The notes: generated by a model from the sequence alone, not told the origin. A stretch of DNA of 64,000 nt from Neovahlkampfia damariscottae (GCA_016618085.1 JABLTG010000045.1:1-64000); one strand, 5' to 3'; positions 19,619 to 30,008 are shown, counted from the first letter of the stretch. Program-made: numbers and translations.

Positions 19619-21759
19619 TTATTTTTCTTGTTCAGTTTCAACAAATTTACCAGTTTTTTGAGTGACAATAGCTTCTTTTAGCCCTGACTCTGCAGCTTTT
19701 GATAACCAGTATTCTGATTTGTCAATATTCTGTGGACCTCCAATGCCATTATTGTAGCATTTTGCAAGTTGAAACATTCCAAGAGACAATCCATTGAATG
19801 CTGATTCTTTAAAATAAAAAAATGCTCTTTTTTCATCACCGCATTGTAATGAATATAAACCCATATTATAACGTGCAGATGGATTTCCTTTCTTTGAAGC
19901 TCTTTTGAAATATTGAATTCCTTTGTTTACATTTTTTTCACATTTTTTTCCGTGATAATACAGTTCACCTAATTGATTCAGAGCAATAGAAGAATTTTCT
20001 GATTTTTGAAAATACTCAATTCCTTTATCAATATTATCTTTCAAAATATAAGCCAAACCTTTGGCAACTAAAACTGACAGTTCTGTTTCATCCTCTTGAC
20101 TTAAAATATGTTGTATTGTTTTATCTGATGATTTTGGTTTATCTAAATTCATCAATGATTCTGCTAAATATGCTTTTGAGATGAAATCATTTTTTGCATT
20201 TTGTATTGCATCTTCACAAATATCTTGTATTTTTTCCCATTTCTTAAGTGCTCTTAACTCTATGATTTGCATATGAACTTTCTTCTTTGTTTGATCAACA
20301 AATTGATGTGTTGGATCATGATCTTTCCTCAATGCATCATAACAATTACCACAAAAATCGAAAGCAAAACAAGTTTGACATTGATACCTCGATCCAAAAA
20401 TTGGTAATGTTTTGCATCCATCACATGAAACTTCATCATAAACTACTAAATTTTTGTGGTTTGAATAATATGATTTAAAAACAAGTCTATAGGTTAAAAA
20501 ATTAAAAAAAAATGAATTCACTTGAACGCATGACCATGTTGAACTTTTTGATAGCAATTTTTACAAAGATTATAATCAAAACATGTTCTACATTTATATC
20601 TTGTTCCAACAATAGGACTGGTTAAACATTCATCACAAGTTATAAAATAATGCTTTTCATTTTCATTTTGTTTCTCAGTAGAATCTGGTGTACTGAGCAC
20701 ATTCTCTTTTTCATTTTGTAAAAGCAATAATATTTGTTTAGCTGATGGTCTATTATCTGGTTCTACTGATAACATAGAAGTAACTAATTTAGCCAACTTT
20801 AAAGAGTGATTTTTTGATAATTCTTGTAAAATTTCTTTTGGTGCTTTTGGATTTGTTAGTAAATCTAAATACATTGTTCTTTCTCTTCCTGTCATATATT
20901 TATACAAAACAACACCAAAAGAAAATATATCGGCCATGTAGGAATAAGGAATTGATGTATCCATTACTTCAGGTGCTACATATGCTAAACTACCACATAC
21001 TGAGTATAATGATGTCTTTGCTCCAAATTTTGCCAATCCAAAATCTTTTTAAAATTAATCTTTACTTTTCTTTTACCTCCAATTTTATAATGCAAATCAT
21101 CCTATATTGTAAAAATAAATATTGAGATCTTACTGTTACAAAAATGTTTTCAGGTTTTATGTCTTGAAGAATTATTAATTTTTAATTTTCAAACCTCTAT
21201 GTATTGTCTTTAATTCATGTAAAAATGCTAAACCTGAAGATATCTCCATCATAAAGTTAATAATTGTCTTTTTAAAAAATTAATTTTTTTTTATATTTAC
21301 TTTTTCATCTAAAGTCTCTAAACCATTTTTTTGAAAATATTTTTGCATATCACTGTGTTTGTAATAATCCATAATAACGCAAACATAAATATCACCATCC
21401 ATATTCATATCTAAAAATACTTCTTGATATTCAACTAAACCTGGATGATTTAATGCTTTCAATTTTAAAGCCTCTTCTAAAACTGAATTTGCTTCATTTA
21501 AATGTGCGCATAAAATTCTTTTCATAGCTTTTTCTGTATCATCTTTTGTTGATAAAGTGAGATATACAGATCCTTGAGCACCTTTTCCTAAACATTTTAT
21601 GATGACGTAATTGTTCATTTTTTTATTTTCTGGAACTTCTTCGTCATTTTCTTCAAATGAACTCCTTGCTTCTCCTTCTAATATTTCACCTTTTGTCATG
21701 GAACCTTCTACTTTTATTGATTCACTTTCTTGTTCATAAATGTCTTCAATGTCGCTCAT
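19619..21759 (-). CDS. Protein kinase with two ZZ zinc fingers and Sel1 repeats
   Basis: Six exons, about 655 residues. An acidic N-terminus leads to a kinase domain: VIIKCLGKGAQGSV (glycine loop), KAMKRIL (Lys), HRDIKPENIF, DFGLAKFG, APEV. Small introns separate the catalytic loop pieces. Two ZZ-type fingers follow (CDECLTSPIVGTRYKCRTC...CKNC and CDGCKTLPIFGSRYQCQTC...CGNC), then several Sel1-type TPR repeats (ALNQLGELYYHGKKCEKN, SARYNMGLYSLQCGDE, GMFQLAKCYNNGIGG). A kinase linked to ZZ and Sel1 modules is unusual outside amoeboid protists. The ATG at 21759 (MSDIEDIYEQE) is preferred: the CCAAT box 21788-21794 lies just upstream and a longer frame would run through it. Confidence 0.8.
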
Positions 21760-21787
21760 TGAAGTTTTTTTACAGTCCGGTTTTTTA

Positions 21788-21794
21788 TCCAATC
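21788..21794. promoter_or_regulatory. Shared CCAAT box of a divergent gene pair
   Basis: TCCAATC sits between the kinase start (21759, minus) and the small membrane protein start (21804, plus). The two ATGs are 44 bp apart, leaving about 28 and 9 bp from the box to each ATG, so both genes must be driven from this site with very short leaders. Confidence 0.65.
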
Positions 21795-21803
21795 GTTTTT
21801 TTG

Positions 21804-22214
21804 ATGGATCTAATTGGAGCCTTGTTGATTTGTGGAGGTGCTGCTTTACTGATAACTCCATGGAATAAAAAACATTTAAAGGTTACTCTCCAATCAATTT
21901 CTAATATTTAGGTGAGCAGAAACCCATTGGAAAGAATTATTGAAGTTAAAAAAGAAAATTCTTTATTGTTGACTTACAACAAACCAAAAGAAATTACTTA
22001 TCATGTAAATAATAAAATAAATCAAAATATATGGGATGAAGAAGTTGTAGATTCAAAATATGCTCCTGTAAACTTAGTGGAAGAAAATTTTAGTAATGCC
22101 ATAATTCCAAGAATGGAGACGAATAATATTTTGATTCAAAATTTTGTAAAGATCATTTCTACGAATTCATTTTTTCAAAAAATATTTCAGAATTTTTTTC
22201 GGAGAAATATTTGA
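21804..22214 (+). CDS. Small single-pass membrane protein, unknown
   Basis: Two exons (30-nt intron, GTTACT..TTTAG) give 126 residues. One N-terminal hydrophobic segment (MDLIGALLICGGAALLITPW) is followed by a basic, Asn-rich soluble part. The layout (short N-terminal anchor, basic flank) resembles small mitochondrial inner-membrane assembly proteins, but there is no recognisable family signature. It shares its promoter with the kinase gene. Confidence 0.6.
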
Positions 22215-22272
22215 ATAAATATTAATTCATTGGTTATTAAAGTTCCACCAATTATTGTTCGTTTCCAAACAA

Positions 22273-24355
22273 ATGAGTGAGACTGAACTGAATAAGACAG
22301 AAGAGACACTCAAATTGAGTCCTTTTCAAAAACTCATCAAAAGAAAAAAATTTCCTTTCAAACTTGTTGTGCATGTTTTAATTGCATTGTTGGTAACAGC
22401 AGAAGTAATAAAAAATAAAAATTTAACAACCAGGTTGTTTTACAAACACAAAATAGTCATGGTTTTGTTATGGAACACGTTGAAAGTTTTGTCAAAGATT
22501 TTTTACCAGAAAATTCAGAGAGTCTGGAAACCAATGCACAAGGAACATTAACAGCGGAAGTATTCAAATTTGAAGATGGTAAAAAAAAGAAAAGAATTTA
22601 TTATTATTTAGTAATTGAAGATTTAAACAGAACTGTTCATGGTTATTATGAGTTTGTAGAGAACCGACCTGATGTTTTTGTTTATTTACCAAAAGGAAAT
22701 GAAATTAAACCAATTGTTATGACAACCACTTTATACAGTTCAAATCTAAGAGATGTAGTTAGAGATAGCAGAAAGTCCTTATTACCACTCAGAACTTGTA
22801 AAATAAAAAATTATCATAACTTTTTAGACACTCATGAACTTACACTTGACAAACCATTAGGTCCATTTGAAAATAAAACTGATGAAGAAGAACGTGACTT
22901 ATTTGATAAATTATCAATTTTCACTTTAGACTTTCATTTTCAATCTATTGATAATTCAATGATTAGTTTTGTTGATCAAGGAAGATGTATTCAATGGAAC
23001 CTCCATGTAAGAGAAATTTAACTTTTAAAATGATTTCAAATAGAAAATTTATTCAAATGAATTAAGAGGTGGAAAGATTTTAATAACTCTTGACTATGGT
23101 TTTGGTGATTGTAATAATGTTCAAATTTCAGCACTCGGATATTTTTCAAGGTGGACTAAACCAATTGCTTGGGTATGTTTGGCTTTATTTCTTTGTTCAA
23201 TTTTTTCAATGCTTTTGAATACAAAATATTTAATCACCAGAATTAGATTATACATCAAACATTGTCAAATTAAAGCAAAACTTGAAGAAGTATCAGTTTT
23301 TAAAAAGATGTTTTTTTCATTGAAAGATATTCCAATGTTCATTTCTTGGTGGGTAGTTTCATTTTTTGCAGCTGATATTTGTAATATTATAAGTTCAGTT
23401 TTTGTTTGTTTCGTTGTTTATAGTAGTTCACATCGTCATTTTTTTATGGGTCTTGGAGCGCTTCTTGGATTTTTCAATCTTACAAGATATTTAGAATTTA
23501 CACCAAATTTATATGTTTGAAACATTTATTTTAAATTTTGAATAGACGTTAGTTAGAATTCTTCAAAAAGGTGCTGGAAATATTTTACGTTTTATGGCAT
23601 CAGTTATTCCAGTTTTTGTAGGATATGCAATGCTTGGAACATTATTATTTGGTCATTATACTGAATATTTTGAAAATTTAGATCAAACAATGGTTACAAT
23701 GTTTGCTGCACTGTAAATTTATTTTTTTTTTTTTTTTTAATTCATCAGTAATGGAGATGCTTTAATGGATATATTCAATATGTTATACAGTTTTCATCCA
23801 TTTTTAGCTCATATTTCAAGACTTTATATGTTTTTATTACTCTTCTTTTTTACTTGGACATGTCTCAATATTTTCTTATTGATTATCGTAAGTCGTCTTT
23901 TTTATTTGACTCTTTTTTTTTTTCAGCAAGATGCTTATTTTGTATTGGGTGAAGATGTATTGACTCAAGTAAAACAAAAAAATGAAGAAGAAGAAATTGG
24001 AACAGAACAAGAAGAAACATCAATTGAAGAAGATATAAAAAAAATTAGAGATATTTTGAATTCAGTTGTAAAAGATCCGTCACCTTCTCAAAAACAAGTT
24101 GCTCATAAATTGGATTTAGTTATTCAAGAATTATTAGAAAATTTATCACAAACTGGATATCAAAAGTATTTGAATAAGTTGAGGTATAGATCAGATGCAC
24201 CTCAAGGAAATCAAACACAAGTTTATGGTGAAGATGACATTACACCGAATGAAGAAATTGAAGAAAAAATTGAAGTTGAAACATCAAGCGGTACTATTGA
24301 AATTAAGAAAGGTGGTATTGATGATGTTAAAGACTATGGAAGTTTAAATAAATAA
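22273..24355 (+). CDS. TRPML (mucolipin)-type cation channel
   Basis: Six exons (introns 31-41 nt), about 630 residues. After a cytosolic N-terminus with a first helix (FPFKLVVHVLIALL) comes a long luminal domain (about residues 60-290), as in mucolipins and polycystins, then five helices. The pore region reads FAALNGDALMDIFNM, close to the LNGDD selectivity filter of TRPML. The last helix (LFFFTWTCLNIFLLII) leads to an acidic coiled-coil tail. The family conducts Ca2+, Fe2+ and Na+ out of lysosomes and endosomes and is gated by PI(3,5)P2. ATG at 22273; CATTGGT at 22228-22234. Polycystin-2 is the alternative, but the LNGD filter favours TRPML. Confidence 0.8.
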
Positions 24356-24399
24356 ATTTTGTTATAAAAAAACTTTGAGTTCTTTGAACCTTTAAAAAT

Positions 24400-24712
24400 T
24401 ATTAAATTGTTGCTCAACTGCATCCAAATATACCTCAAAACAGGTCTAAAAGTCAAAGAAATGAAGGAAGTGCAAAAACAAAACAAAAAAACCAACCAAA
24501 GAAATCTCAAAATAAAAGATATGAAACTGGAAAAGAAAGAAAAAAGAAAAAAAATTCTAATTTTTATTCTTTTGCCAATTCTTCTTTAACAAAATCGCCT
24601 CCAAAACCTCCAACATCGTCTAACAAGCTCAAAACTGCTTCAAATACTCACATTGAAATGATGGATAATTTCTACATGCATGAATTTTTGAGACAAATAA
24701 TATTCAATTGAT
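24400..24712 (+). other. Intergenic stretch with a low-complexity open frame lacking a start
   Basis: One frame is open for about 100 codons, rich in Lys, Asn, Gln and Ser (QNRSKSQRNEGSAKTKQKNQ) and ending in MDNFYMHEFLRQIIFN. There is no ATG at its beginning and no neighbouring exon that I can connect. It may be a decayed gene end or a chance frame in A-rich DNA. Nothing else is seen between the channel gene and the alanyl-tRNA synthetase fragment. Confidence 0.25.
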
Positions 24713-24892
24713 GCACTTTTATAATGAAGGAAAATTATCCTGAACTCGTTTAGGATGAAAAAATTCAGTTTATTTGGTCTCTCAATACTCCTAATTTTCA
24801 TTTATCCAATCAACAAATTCTGATGTTTCCAAACACTTAATTCATCACAAGAATCCAAATTTTTTGATTGGAAAATTTGTTTGTCTTAAAGT

Positions 24893-25115
24893 TTATTTGA
24901 AAATATTCTTTTGAAAGTGAAATCAATTCATCAATTTTTTCAATTTCTGGTCCTTGTCCTTGAGCTTTATCTTTTTTTTCCTCCACCTGAACCACCACAT
25001 TTTGAACATAAATCTTTAATCAAATCACCAGCATTCACATCTCCTTCTAAATCTTTTGGCACAATACAACTAATGTGTAATTTATTTTGATCAACACAAA
25101 ACAAAACTTTGATAA
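24893..25115 (-). pseudogene. Alanyl-tRNA synthetase C-terminal fragment
   Basis: The minus strand reads VLFCVDQNKLHISCIVPKDL, then AGDLIKDLCSKCGGSGGGK and, one base out of frame in an 8-A run, DKAQGQGPEIEKIDELI. This is the DHHA1 end of alanyl-tRNA synthetase, where GG.GGG and AQG.G are diagnostic. Only about 75 codons are present; the catalytic and editing parts are absent from the window. It is probably a partial duplicate left at the border of the virus-like region, since a cell needs an intact gene elsewhere. The one-base shift could also be an assembly error. Confidence 0.65.
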
Positions 25116-25272
25116 TTATCAATCAAACATTTTGATATTTGATGAAATTTATGAAATAATTGATGATGTATTTAGAGTCAATACAGATGGTTTCATTTGT
25201 TCTGGAGATATTAATTTTGAAACATCTGATAGTATTGGAAAATTGAAAGTTGAATATGAAAATAAAGTGTGA
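25087..25272 (+). CDS. Short ORF, unknown
   Basis: A 60-codon frame (SNILIFDEIYEIIDDVFRV, then NFETSDSIGKLKVEYENK), followed after its stop by a CxxC...C-like stretch (CSDCNEKIKDCEC). It overlaps the antisense tRNA synthetase fragment at its beginning. It starts just before the virus-like island and may be a remnant of it. No family recognised; it could be chance. Confidence 0.25.
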   Translation: MINTKQNFDNYQSNILIFDEIYEIIDDVFRVNTDGFICSGDINFETSDSIGKLKVEYENKV

Positions 25273-25351
25273 AAATAGAACATATCAACAAAATTGTTTG
25301 TAGTGATTGCAATGAAAAAATTAAAGATTGTGAATGTTGATCGAATTACTT

Positions 25352-25374
25352 AAATATAAAAACCACTTAAAAAA
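25352..25374 (+). promoter_or_regulatory. Island-type A/T promoter motif, copy 2
   Basis: AAATATAAAAAC, one base, then ACTTAAAAAA, ending 31 bp before the ATG at 25406. Its near-identical partner is at 26232-26254. A third, weaker copy is at 878-900. Confidence 0.5.
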
Positions 25375-25405
25375 TATTTTATATAGTAAATATATAATAT
25401 ATAGG

Positions 25406-26232
25406 ATGCAATATTTGCCAGAAGAATTGTTAATTAATATTCACGAATATTTGGAAGATGAATACAAATTTAAGTTTTTAGATTCTTATAATAATGAAAT
25501 GAAAGAAACACAAACAAGAAAAGTGGATTTAAATAAAGAGTATGACAGATATGGCTGGAATACAATAAAGAAAAAATATCGCAATTATGTTGAAATTAAA
25601 AAAGTTTGGGAAGTAAGAAACCAAGCAATTTTAAAAAGTCCAAGCCTTCAAAATATATCACATTTGGAATTTTGTTATTGGTTTAATAAGCCACTATCTA
25701 AATTACCTGAATCATTAACTACTTTAATTTTGGGAGATTATTTTCATCAAACAGTAGATAATTTACCTAAAAATTTGACTAAATTAATATTTGGAGATTA
25801 TTTTGACCAACCAGTTGATAATTTGCCAAAAACATTAACTTATTTATCATTTGGAGATGATTTTAATCAAAAAGTTGATAATTTGCCAACAACATTGACT
25901 TATTTAAAATTTGGAGATAGATTTAATCAACCAGTAAATAATTTGCCATAATCATTGACTTATTTAAAATTCGGGATGATTTTAATCAACCAATAGATAA
26001 TTTACCCAAAACATTGACTGATTTATCATTTGGATGGTGTTTCAACTAAAAAACAGATAATATCCCAATTTCCGTGGTTAATTTAAATTTAAGAAAACGA
26101 TGTGAAAGTGTTCCACATTATGGGATTCAAATAAATAGCATCAATGGGTTTCAAATAAGTGGCGTCAATATACCACAAGGGCTTAAAGTAGAATTTTATC
26201 ATAATGATGTATTAGTTGAAAAAAATTATTAA
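25406..26232 (+). pseudogene. F-box-like/FNIP-repeat gene remnant (virus-like fossil)
   Basis: It opens with an F-box-like start (MQYLPEELLINIHEYLEDEY) and continues into FNIP repeats of about 22 residues with the core F..P.DNLP.TLT.L.FGD. At least five repeats are readable in the first frame and more follow in the remaining sequence. FNIP proteins are abundant in Dictyostelium and in Mimivirus-like genomes, where F-box parts recruit ubiquitin ligases. The copy is broken in a few places after the first 180 codons and I treat it as a fossil of the island. A host origin remains possible. Confidence 0.55.
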
Positions 26233-26254
26233 AATATAAAAACTACTTAAAAAA
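26232..26254 (+). promoter_or_regulatory. Island-type A/T promoter motif, copy 3
   Basis: AAATATAAAAAC, one base, then ACTTAAAAAA, ending 34 bp before the ATG at 26289. It differs from the copy at 25352 by about one base over 23. The following AT-rich stretch (TTAATATATAG) also resembles the sequence after copy 2. Confidence 0.5.
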
Positions 26255-26288
26255 AAAATTAATATATAGTATTAATAATATATTAATA

Positions 26289-26507
26289 ATGGAACTAAAT
26301 ATTTTGCCAAAAATAAAAAAAACGGAAGATATTAAAAAATACAGAAAAGAATATTACAAAAATAATAGAGAGAAATTTTACGACAAGATAGAATGCAAGT
26401 ATTGTGATTGTCAAATTTTATATAACAATAAAAGTAATCATAATAAGACCACGAAACATAAAAAAAATGTTGAAATTTATAATTTTAAATCTAATGTAAA
26501 TATATAA
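26289..26507 (+). CDS. Small zinc-finger island ORF (72 aa)
   Basis: A basic helical start with Y(K/R)(K/R)EYYKNNREKF-like sequence is followed by one C2H2-type finger (CKYCDCQILYNNKSNHNKTTKH). Short ORFs with a KEYYKNN repeat and a single such finger occur again and again in giant viruses and Polinton-like viruses. The function is unknown; nucleic-acid binding is likely. It looks whole. It ends one base before the next ORF. Confidence 0.5.
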   Translation: MELNILPKIKKTEDIKKYRKEYYKNNREKFYDKIECKYCDCQILYNNKSNHNKTTKHKKNVEIYNFKSNVNI

Positions 26508-26508
26508 G

Positions 26509-26814
26509 ATGGTAAAGAAAATTGGAGCAACACCAGTGAAAGAACGCAAGAAAAAAAAAGATAAAATGGAGATTGAAATTGATAAATTAAAAAAAGAACA
26601 AAAGGAACGAGAAAAAAAAATAAAAGAACAAGAAAGAGAAGTCAAAAAAATATCCAAAGAATTTAAAAATTTGGAACCAAAGAAACCATATTGTGGTATA
26701 AGACCTTTAAAAAAAAATCAACGTGAAGCAACAGATAAAGAATGTTACAGAATGGGACAATTACGTAATTGGGGTAAAAAAGCCACAACAATTAAAAAAC
26801 TCTTATCAAATTAA
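26509..26814 (+). CDS. Lys-rich coiled-coil island ORF (101 aa)
   Basis: The N-terminus (MVKKIGATPVKERKKKK) leads into a charged coiled coil (residues 20-55), then a short conserved-looking end with KPYCGIRPLKKNQREATDKE and RMGQLRNWGKK. The IGATPVK start resembles the C-terminal IGTTPVK of the integrase in the first island. Y.MGQLR.WG-like ends are typical of small proteins in Polinton-like viruses as far as I can judge. It directly follows the zinc-finger ORF and reads in the same direction. Function unknown. Confidence 0.45.
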   Translation: MVKKIGATPVKERKKKKDKMEIEIDKLKKEQKEREKKIKEQEREVKKISKEFKNLEPKKPYCGIRPLKKNQREATDKECYRMGQLRNWGKKATTIKKLLSN

Positions 26815-26835
26815 TATTTTATAATTAATAGAATA

Positions 26836-27090
26836 TTAAGAAGAGTTATTATTTAACATATCCATAATTTTATTAATATTTTCATTTTGTTTGTCAATTT
26901 CAATTTTATGGGTGCTTTTGGTTTCGTGTAATTCAGTTTGCAGTTCTTTAACAGATTTCATTTCAACCGAACCCCCAAGACAAGAACTTTTTTGAATATT
27001 TTTGATGAAATAAGCAGCAGCAAGAACGAGAGGGCTAATTATTGTTGATACCAATGTTATTATGCCAATTATCAATGTAGCGGTTTCCAT
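26836..27090 (-). CDS. Small membrane ORF of the island (84 aa)
   Basis: An N-terminal transmembrane helix (TATLIIGIITLVSTIISPLVLAAAY) is followed by a polar, partly coiled-coil tail (residues 45-84). Proteins of this size and layout are frequent next to virion genes in virophages and Polinton-like viruses. It lies just downstream of the fibre-like gene, on the same strand. The frame looks whole; no family identified. Confidence 0.4.
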   Translation of the reverse strand: METATLIIGIITLVSTIISPLVLAAAYFIKNIQKSSCLGGSVEMKSVKELQTELHETKSTHKIEIDKQNENINKIMDMLNNNSS

Positions 27091-27140
27091 AATTATATAT
27101 TAACTAAAGATTTTAAATATTAAATTTACTACAAACAGCT

Positions 27141-28842
27141 TTACAATTGAAGAGATGCAGAATGAATAGTAATATCTGGTGTTGTTTGTGTGCTACATTG
27201 CAACTCAAATATTGCTGGACCAGTTGGAATATTACTAAATGAAGATAAAGTTAAAATTTGATTGGAACCACCAGAAGCAAATGAAGCACTTTCTGCAATT
27301 GTTTGACTGTTTGTTACATCTTGTAATCTGATACTAACGAGAAACCCACCATCAGCACTATAAGCAACAAATAGATTAGACATAAAATCACCGAGATTAT
27401 CTGTACCACCATAAAGGAAATTTGAAACTCTAACATATGAACCTGAACTCGTATTGAAGTCTGCAGCTAATCCATATTTATGATTCTTTGATCAACATCA
27501 CACAGAGTTCCAGTTTTTGGTTGAACAAAATGATTATATGCAGAACTTGGAGCTACTGCACTTGTAAGCACGTGACCGTTACCACTATTTTCTCAAAATA
27601 ACGGAACTGCCGGATTTAATTTCTCCTGATGAGTATATTGAACCTTCTACATATAATTTTGAATTTTTAGATAACACGTTTGCCCTTGTTTGGTCACCTA
27701 CACACACAAGGGCGTTTGGTGTTGCCTTAGCATTCAACCAAAGAACATTCCATGCGAGTGGTGAAATTTGATGTCCTCCTATTTGTGGTCTATGCACCAG
27801 ACTCTTCATATGTCCCTGCCACAACCATATAATTACCGGTATTATTTCTAAATTCAGCAGCCCAATTATCAGTCGCTGCAGTTGTAAATCTAGTACCAAG
27901 ATTTGAAAGTGTTCCAAAATTGATTCTTTGATCACCCACTGCGTCAATACTAATATCTGCACCTGTTTTTGAAACAATATCATTTGTTTCAAGAACAGCT
28001 CCTGTGTTCATAGTGATATTTCCGGTTGATGTTAAAACCTTTGAATTAAGTGTTTGAGTACCGTTTGTCATAACAAAATCAGAATCGGCACCAATATTGG
28101 TAATGGTGTAAATTCTGTTGGAAGATGGTTGAGGAATGTTTATTGATGTTGTTGTTCCAGTTGCATTATGTTGGGAAACAATTTGATTCGAAATACCATA
28201 AACTTGCGAGGTAAAGGCACCAGCATAACCAGTTGTAAATGAATTTCCATCAACATATAATTTTGCACTTACAGTTGTAGCTTCTGAAGCTTCTACATTT
28301 CCCATAATTGTAGGAGTTGTTGAATCCAATGCACCACACCATAGTGGCATATAAGTGCCATAATCTGGACTAATTCCACATTAGGTTGGTTTTTGAGCAC
28401 CTGATGGTTGTCGAATACCCATAGCAAGTCTTGTATCGTCTGTTGCACTCATTAACGCATATGTCCAAGCATTATCAGTAAGTGCTTGAAATGTAATTCC
28501 TCCATCGTATAATGTTATGAATCTAACTTTTCCGGTTCCATTTGAATCGAATACTAAATCATCATTTGCACCAATCGAAGTTATCAAATTTGTTTCAATT
28601 TTTTCATTTGCTTTTAATTGATGGACTTCTGCCTTGTATTTACTTGAATCAGCACCATATTGATAAACTATAGGTTGGTTATTAATACAATATCCAGTAT
28701 TTAGAGGAATATTTATATCCCCAGTAACTCCTACTTCACTTAAACTGTCTTTTATTTTGTTAGTTCCATCACCAATAATAATTTTATTTGCAGTTAATAC
28801 ATCTGCTAGTGTTCTTTGTATATATTCATCAAGGGAAGCCAT
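27141..28842 (-). pseudogene. Fibre-like virion gene remnant (fossil)
   Basis: Several adjacent minus-strand frames have the composition of viral fibre or spike proteins: rich in Thr, Ser, Asn, Gly and Val, few Lys, and beta-repeat phrases such as RINFGTLSNLGTRF, WAAEFRNNTGNYMVVAGTY, NSKLYVEGSIYSSGEIKSG. The beginning (MASLDEYIQRTLADVLTANK) recalls structural-protein starts. The composition is quite unlike the Lys/Asn-rich host proteins. The gene is broken in about three to five places. A CCAAT box (28883-28890) lies 40 bp before its start. It could be a phage-type or Polinton-like-virus fibre; the exact family is open. Confidence 0.55.
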
Positions 28843-29021
28843 TGTGACTCCCCAATTTGGAATTTTATTGAAAAATTAATTTGATTGGTTGTTTTTTCAA
28901 ACTCGAGTTTCAATTTTCCTTCATTTCTGTTGGACAATAATTTTCTGGAAAAATTTTGTTGCTGATATTTAGTTGCCAACAATACCCAATAATTGTTGCC
29001 GACATCAGTTTCCAGTTTTTA

Positions 29022-29266
29022 TTGACCGGTCATTTGGTAGGTTGGTCAGCTCTTAAAATCCTTTCCTGTAAAATTGACCATTTTTTAAAAGTTTCAGATT
29101 TTACTAAAACCACCTTACCATTTTACCACCAATTTAATTTACCATTTTTTTATTCCGGTCATTTGGTCGGGTGGTCGGACCACTTAATCCTTCCGTATAA
29201 AATTGAACCATTTTTCAAAATTTTATAAATTCCAAAAACCACCTTACCATTTTACCAGTTCCTTAT
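29022..29266. repeat. Tandem pair of about 120-130 bp repeats
   Basis: Unit 1 (about 29022-29150) and unit 2 (about 29152-29266) both start CCGGTCATTTGGT, contain GTAAAATTGA(A)CCATTTTT in the middle and end AAAACCACCTTACCATTTTACCA. They differ at perhaps one base in six to eight, so the duplication is not new. They border the right side of the virus-like island, and might derive from its end or from a separate non-coding repeat. Confidence 0.7.
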
Positions 29267-30008
29267 CTTATTCCTTTTTGTTATAATTTAATTGGTAAAG
29301 TGGTAATTGTAAATTAAAGTAATAAATTAAATGTTTCAATTAGATTGGAGTTATTAAATTGCTCAGAGCGAAGCAGGAAGAGAAACTGTCAGGTTTTGAA
29401 TTTCCACCTTTTTGTAAATAAAATTTTAATTTTAATTACGAGTCCTGCCACACACCAATATTTCATTGAATCTCAATTAAAATGAACTTTGGATAAATAA
29501 ATTAAAGATACAATCAAGACTGTTCCTCATATTAGTCGACGACATATTTTCAATCATTCCAATCACACCAGAATGCACTTCAAACTGTATTACTCATTTC
29601 TAAACGAAGATACAAACAGAAGAGTGGTTTTACAAAACTTAATCAGTTCACAAACTTTCCTTATTGCAAGATGCAATACAACAATTGCTGGTTTTGCCGG
29701 GAACATCAAGAAATATGAAAACATTCTTAAATCAAAATTTAAAATCAGAGACATAGACTCCACAGAATGGAGATATGATACTCAGATCAAAAATAATGAA
29801 GAATGAAAAAACAAAACTTCAATAACTACATCAGTATTCAATTCGTTAAACCAATTACCAAATTCGAGTCATTGGAAGAATACCTACATATTCACTAAGC
29901 TGTTCAAATGTTCGTTGTTTTCTTCAAACAAATTTCGGACAAATAAAAGTTGAAACAAACATCTTAAATAAAATTTTGAACTTTAAAAATATAATTTCAT
30001 AAAATATT
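29267..30008. other. Gene-poor stretch with one weak ORF
   Basis: Mostly non-coding A/T-rich DNA. A frame at 29573-29806 (MHFKLYYSFLNEDTNRRVVL) is the only candidate. It stays open upstream of its ATG (TVPHISRRHIFNHSN) and has no family match I recognise. A short GC-richer patch near 29370-29410 contains GGTTTTGAATTTCC, which resembles a tRNA B box, but no cloverleaf can be formed. I see nothing else. Confidence 0.3.

Larger units (their letters stand above)
25352..28890. mobile_element. Second virus-like island (Polinton-like/large-virus type fossil)
   Basis: A cluster of intron-free ORFs unlike host genes in style: an F-box/FNIP-repeat gene, a small CxxC zinc-finger ORF, a Lys-rich coiled-coil ORF, a small membrane ORF and a long fibre-like gene on the opposite strand. 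FNIP repeats and single-domain zinc-finger ORFs of this kind are common in giant DNA viruses and Polinton-like viruses, and the fibre-like gene resembles tail or virion fibres. No integrase, capsid or polymerase is seen, so it is a partial element. The larger genes are broken in several places, the small ones look whole. It shares a promoter-like motif and a peptide motif with the island at 1-4262. Confidence 0.5.

Noticed and set aside
22470-22551. Overlapping alternative frame in the TRPML N-terminus
   Set aside because: It is the unspliced reading of the first exon; splicing the 41-nt intron leads into the channel's luminal domain.
29360-29460. Possible tRNA or tRNA-derived SINE
   Set aside because: A B-box-like GGTTTTGAATTTCC and A-box-like piece are present but no acceptor stem or cloverleaf can be formed.
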